Shown: in pieces, positions 50,043 to 53,752 of the stretch
How positions within the stretch are numbered: position 1 is the first letter of the stretch
Layout of the letters: the number at the start of each line of letters is the position of its first letter
From: an uncultured Collinsella sp.
Lineage (GTDB): Bacteria; Actinomycetota; Coriobacteriia; Coriobacteriales; Coriobacteriaceae
Assembly: GCA_902465015.1 (NCBI GenBank)
Contig: CABQLK010000009.1
Location: 1-53,752, forward strand
Direction of reading: 5' to 3'
DNA: 53,752 nucleotides
Translations under genes and position numbers: made by a program
The notes under the pieces: model-generated
Seen by the model: the letters and a program-made list of their open reading frames with translations, nothing else
What the model was told of the DNA's origin: nothing
Database searches by the model: none

Positions 50043-52610
50043 ATGGAATTTTACGCAAGCTGCCCCGAGGGCTTTGAGTCCGCACTCGCCGATGAGCTTA
50101 AACGCCTCGGGCTTTCGCATGTTCGCCGGCTGAAGGGCCGCGCCACGTTTGAGGGCGAGCTCGAAGAAGGCTACCGCGCCTGTCTGTGGTCGCGCCTAGC
50201 GAGCCGCGTGTTTGCGGTGCTCGGGCGCTTTGAGGCGCAGGATGCCGATGAGCTGTACGATAGCGTTTACGACATCGCCTGGGAGAACATCGTCCGCCCC
50301 GGCGCCACCATTGCCATCACCGCCCGCGGCGTGACCGAGCAGCTGCGCAACACGCGCTTCTCGGCCCTGCGCGCCAAGGACGCGCTGTGCGACCGTCTGG
50401 CCGAGACCACGGGCCGTCGCGCCGATGTCGACGCTGCCGATCCCGACGTTCACCTGTTGCTTTCGCTGCGCCAGCGCCGCGCGAGCATCAGCCTGGACCT
50501 TTCGGGCGACCCGCTGTTCAAGCGCCTGCCGCCCGCGGCGACCCGTGCCGGCGAGGGTGCGCACGTGTTGCGCCCCGACTACGCCGCCCTGGTGCTGGCG
50601 CAGGTCGGCTGGACCGCACTGTGCGAGCGCGAGTTGACGGCCGACGATTACGAGAATGAAGCCCTTCCCACGCTAATCGATGCCTCGTGCGCCGGCGGCG
50701 GCCTGTTGCTGGAAGCCGTGAACATTCTGACCGACCGCGCCCCGGGCGCCGCACGCGAGCGCTGGGGCTTTGAGGGCTGGCAGCTACACGACGCCGCTCT
50801 GTGGGAGCAGCTGCTTGCCGAGGCGCGCGAGCGCGAGGCGGCAGCGCGCGAGCGCCAGGCGCGCATCGTGGCCATGGACATTGACCCCACCGCCCGCAAG
50901 ACCGCCGAGCGCATGGTCAAGTGTGCCGGCTACAAGCGCTTTGTCGATTTTTGCGCCGCTAAGTCCGCCACCGTGCTGGACCACGCGGGCACTGTCGCCG
51001 GTGCCGCCCTCGTCGCGGATACGACCGAGACACCGCTTTCACTCATGCACGATGCCATGACGCTGGTCGGCGAGCTGCGCCGTGCGCCCGAGCTCGCTTC
51101 GGCACCGGTCGCCGCGCTCACCCGCGATGGCCTTATGGCCCGCGCGCTCCATGCCGAGCCCGCGCGCTCCATCGCCGTCATGCCCAATAACGAGGAGGCG
51201 GCTCTTGAGGCTTGGCCTTCGCTCGACCACGCCGCCGCAGCGTTTGAGGCTGCGACCAGTGCGGATGCCGAGGCCGAGGTTGCGGATGCCAACGAAGCCA
51301 ACGACGAAGCCGCCGATACTCCCACGCCCGAACCTGCCGCCACGCTCAACCTGGGCGACGGCAAGCCGCTGCCCGTGCTCATTCCCGAGTCTGAGCAGTT
51401 CGCCAACCGCCTGCGCAAGAATGCCCGCCTGCGCCGCAAGTGGGCCAAGCGCGAGGGCGTGAGCTGCTACCGCGTCTACGATGCCGACCTGCCCGACTAC
51501 TCCGCCGCCATCGACCTGTACGAGGGCTGCCCGCAGACGCCGGGCCGCTGGCTCGTCATTGCCGAATACGCCGCACCCAAGACCATCGACCCCGCGCTTG
51601 CCCAGGCCCGCATGCTCGACATCTTGGCCATCGCGCCGCGTATTCTTGATGTTCCGGCCGAGCACGTGCACGCCAAGGCCCGCATGCGTTCGCGCGGCGG
51701 CTCGCAGTACGGCAAACAGGGCGCCGGCAAGGGTGGCTCGGGCGAGCGCGCCAACATCGCGCGCCGTCGTCTGCCGCTCATCGAAGAGGGCGGCCTTACC
51801 TTTGCCGTCAACTTTGACGACTATTTGGATGTGGGCATCTTCTTGGATCACCGCGTCACCCGCAACCTGGTGCGCGAGCACGCCAAGCAGGCGCGCCGCT
51901 TCCTCAACCTATTTGCCTACACCGGCACCGCCACCTGCTACGCAGCCGACGGCGGCGTCGAGGAGACCGTGACGGTCGATCTTTCCAACACCTACCTGGA
52001 CTGGGCCGAGCGCAACATGCGCCAGAACGGCTTTGTTGGCCCGCAGCATCACTTTGTGCGCGATGACGTGCTCGCCTGGATTCGCGACCAGCGCCAGACG
52101 CGCAACCGCTGGGATCTGATTTTTGTCGACCCGCCCACGTTCTCGAACTCATCCAAGATGGGCCGCCGCACCTGGGATGTCCAGCGCGACCATGTTGAGC
52201 TTTTGGCCGGCGTATCGCGCCTGCTCGCACAGGGCGGCCACGCCATCTTTAGCTGCAACCTGCGCGGCTTCCGCCCCGAAACGCGCAAGCTCGCGCGTGC
52301 GGGCGTGGTGCTACAGGACATTACGGCGCAGACCATCCCCGAGGATTTCGCACGCAACCAGAAGGTGCATCATTGCTATATCGTGCGCCGACTGCCCATC
52401 GAGGACGCCATGGCCGAGGTCGGCTTTAGCGCCGAGGAGATTGCCGAGCGTGTCGAGGAGCTGCGCAACCCCGAGGCCCGCAAGCCTCGCGCGGCAGTGC
52501 CCGCGCACGCGCAGGCCGGCAACGGCAAGTCCAACTTTGCCGGCAAACCCTCCCCTGCCGGCAAGCCCAAAAAGAAGAAGTTCTACGCCAGCAAGCCCAA
52601 GGGCAAATAA
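50043..52610 (+). CDS. RlmKL-type 23S rRNA methyltransferase, N-terminal catalytic motifs degenerate
   Basis: An 855-aa protein collinear with RlmKL: N-terminal THUMP region, RlmL-type methyltransferase (m2G2445) to about 370, then RlmK-type methyltransferase (m7G2069). The RlmK half keeps the SAM loop FLNLFAYTGTATCYA and catalytic DPPTFSNSSK. In the RlmL half the SAM loop DPMCGSGTLL is changed to DASCAGGGLL (213-222), and SNPPYGERL is replaced by VADTTETPL (about 324-332). That half probably no longer methylates, though it keeps the fold (DRAPG, RWGFEGW). A linker of about 50 Ala/Glu/Asp-rich residues precedes the RlmK half, and the C-terminus has a basic Lys/Pro/Gly tail suited to rRNA binding. 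Confidence 0.9.
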   Translation: MEFYASCPEGFESALADELKRLGLSHVRRLKGRATFEGELEEGYRACLWSRLASRVFAVLGRFEAQDADELYDSVYDIAWENIVRPGATIAITARGVTEQLRNTRFSALRAKDALCDRLAETTGRRADVDAADPDVHLLLSLRQRRASISLDLSGDPLFKRLPPAATRAGEGAHVLRPDYAALVLAQVGWTALCERELTADDYENEALPTLIDASCAGGGLLLEAVNILTDRAPGAARERWGFEGWQLHDAALWEQLLAEAREREAAARERQARIVAMDIDPTARKTAERMVKCAGYKRFVDFCAAKSATVLDHAGTVAGAALVADTTETPLSLMHDAMTLVGELRRAPELASAPVAALTRDGLMARALHAEPARSIAVMPNNEEAALEAWPSLDHAAAAFEAATSADAEAEVADANEANDEAADTPTPEPAATLNLGDGKPLPVLIPESEQFANRLRKNARLRRKWAKREGVSCYRVYDADLPDYSAAIDLYEGCPQTPGRWLVIAEYAAPKTIDPALAQARMLDILAIAPRILDVPAEHVHAKARMRSRGGSQYGKQGAGKGGSGERANIARRRLPLIEEGGLTFAVNFDDYLDVGIFLDHRVTRNLVREHAKQARRFLNLFAYTGTATCYAADGGVEETVTVDLSNTYLDWAERNMRQNGFVGPQHHFVRDDVLAWIRDQRQTRNRWDLIFVDPPTFSNSSKMGRRTWDVQRDHVELLAGVSRLLAQGGHAIFSCNLRGFRPETRKLARAGVVLQDITAQTIPEDFARNQKVHHCYIVRRLPIEDAMAEVGFSAEEIAERVEELRNPEARKPRAAVPAHAQAGNGKSNFAGKPSPAGKPKKKKFYASKPKGK

Positions 52611-52649
52611 ACAAAGTTGCGGTGGAATACGGACTGCTTGGGGGTGCGG

Positions 52650-53697
52650 ACAGAAAGTTGGACCGCGGGGCGGTCCGGACTGGAGGTTCGCATGTACAGC
52701 AGGGAGAAGGTCGAGCTCTTCCTCCTGGCGACGGAGGACGGCATGGGACCCACCGCCGCCGCGGAGTTCGCGGGGGTCACGGTGGGCGCGGCCAAGAAGT
52801 GGGCGACGGGGCACCTCCCGCGCAGCTACACCGGCGGGGGCTGTAGAATCGTGGCGAGGAAACCGCCACGGAGGGAGGCCAGCTTGGGGCCCCGACAAGT
52901 CGATCTACGCCCCGCCCGCGACCGGCCCGCTCGCCGGGCTCAACGAGGACCAGATAGAGAACCTGCTGCTCAGGGCGGTGTTGGCCGACCTAAAAGCGGA
53001 AGGGTGGGACCCGGCTTCGATCTCGAACAGGAGCAAGTGCGAGCTCGGCGAGAGATTGAGGCTGGCGACCGCCCTGCCCCTCCGCTCGATCACAGGTTTC
53101 TTGAGGATATCGAAGAGCTCCTATGAGTACTGGAGGCCCCGCGTCGCCGCGCCGCGCGACCGCGACGCCGACATACGCGGCCGCGTGGTGCGCATCTTCC
53201 GCGAGGGCTCGGGGTGCTGGGGGTACCGCACCGTCTGGGCGCGCCTGCGCCGCGAGGGCGTCCGCGCCAGCGAGAAGCGCGTGGCCCGCGTGATGCGCGA
53301 GGAGGGCCTCGAGGTCGTCTACAACAAGAGGCGCGCCCGGGGCTACAGCTCCTACGCCGGCGAGGTCTCCAAGGCGCCGGATAACCTCGTGAACAGGAAT
53401 TTCCACGCCGACGAGCCCAACCGGCTGTGGCTCACCGACATCACCGAGTTCAGGCTCCCGGGCGGCGAGAAGGTCTACCTGAGCCCGGTCATCGACTGCT
53501 TCGACGGGATGCCCGTCGCCTGGTCGATCGGGCTGCACCCCGACAAGCGCCTCGCGAACTCGAGCCTGCTCAAGGCCTGCGCGGCGAGGCCGGCGGGGGC
53601 GCGCACGACGATCCACTCGGACCGGGGCGGCCACTACCGCTGGCCGGAGTGGATCGGGATCTGCGAGGAGAACGGCCTGGTCAGGAGCATGTCCGCG
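52650..53697 (+). mobile_element. Truncated IS3-family insertion sequence
   Basis: The element carrying the broken transposase begins between the rlmKL-type stop (52610) and the ATG at 52692. A hairpin GGACCGC/GCGGTCC at about 52661-52677 precedes the transposase start. The right end is cut at about 53697, where transposase similarity stops abruptly and unrelated A+T-richer sequence begins. No right inverted repeat or target duplication can be shown. Confidence 0.7.
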
Positions 53698-53703
53698 TGT
53701 TAG
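52692..53703 (+). pseudogene. IS3-family transposase, frameshifted and 3'-truncated
   Basis: The start (MYSREKVELFLLATEDGMGP, ATG 52692) encodes the helix-turn-helix part. It then loses frame near 52884-52894 (TTGGGGCCCCGAC), and the DDE part continues in another frame: SKSSYEYWRPR, the GCWGYRTVWARL dimerisation region, WLTDITEF (first Asp) and TIHSDRGGHY (second Asp). The shift is +1, unlike the -1 programmed shift of IS3. The reading ends after RSMS with an unrelated AC and stop at 53703, so the third catalytic residue (Glu) and about 50 more codons are missing. The copy should be inactive. Confidence 0.88.
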
Positions 53704-53752
53704 CGTCAATCTATTTTTCACCAGTTTCGCTAAACAGGCGCACCGTTCGCGC

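Noticed and set aside
52884..52894. Programmed frameshift in the IS3 transposase
   Set aside because: The required shift is +1, there is no A-rich slippery heptamer, and the gene is also truncated.

Overview
The window looks like a chromosomal segment of a high-GC Gram-positive gut actinobacterium of the class Coriobacteriia, most likely Collinsella or a close relative. This is inferred from high-GC codon use, an atpI-B-E-F-H-A-G-D-C operon with a very short c subunit, and the protein sequences; no database search was possible. Most of the window is ordinary core genome. The unusual content lies between the genes.

Layout. 219-4472: a phosphohexomutase, homocysteine S-methyltransferase and a DtxR/MntR-type regulator on the minus strand, divergent from pepT. 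4851-14354, all minus: a LytR-CpsA-Psr wall ligase, murA and the complete F1F0 ATP synthase operon. 14637-17706: upp, glpK and a YrdC-domain protein. 17854-18538: a HigBA-type toxin-antitoxin pair. 18614-21587: prmC and prfA, separated by a repeat-filled 631 bp spacer. 21836-26216: an M20 peptidase and a polar amino acid ABC importer. 26394-29779: an aldose-epimerase relative, an unrecognised membrane protein and an MFS exporter. 29780-35053 is the accessory part: a PTS gene remnant, a membrane acyltransferase broken at a run of seven G, a low-molecular-weight tyrosine phosphatase, an AAA-14/DUF4143 ATPase behind three 33-bp-spaced boxes, a TIGR04076-like protein and a PdxY-type kinase. 35054-40901: a MarR regulator with a heterodimeric ABC exporter, then a GGDEF protein. 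40945-45370: a LysR regulator divergent from an SDR / OFA-type MFS / Gfo-Idh-MocA catabolic cluster. 45782-52610: tex, transaldolase, a HAD phosphatase and an RlmKL-type rRNA methyltransferase. A damaged IS3-family element ends the window.

The most interesting signal is a set of structured intergenic repeats. A 99-nt rod-like element (4710-4808 and 20381-20479) folds almost end to end; its substitutions between copies keep pairing through G-U wobbles. It is followed by a hairpin with a constant GGTA loop whose stem changes in a compensatory way and which abuts the stop codon of the minus-strand neighbour. A diverged third copy lies at 34853-34954. A second class has a constant loop close to AAGAACGTCCCC on freely varying, self-complementary stems (4600, 4655, 20279, 26313). 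A third (GTGACAAAGGGAC dyads at 28436, 31989, 33537, 44269) also shows a compensatory pair. Further long-armed palindromes and alternating arrays occupy 28352, 29867, 31863, 39452, 45551 and 47941. Together they resemble REP/BIME or MITE families or structured 3'-UTR RNAs; no mobilising transposase for them is visible here.
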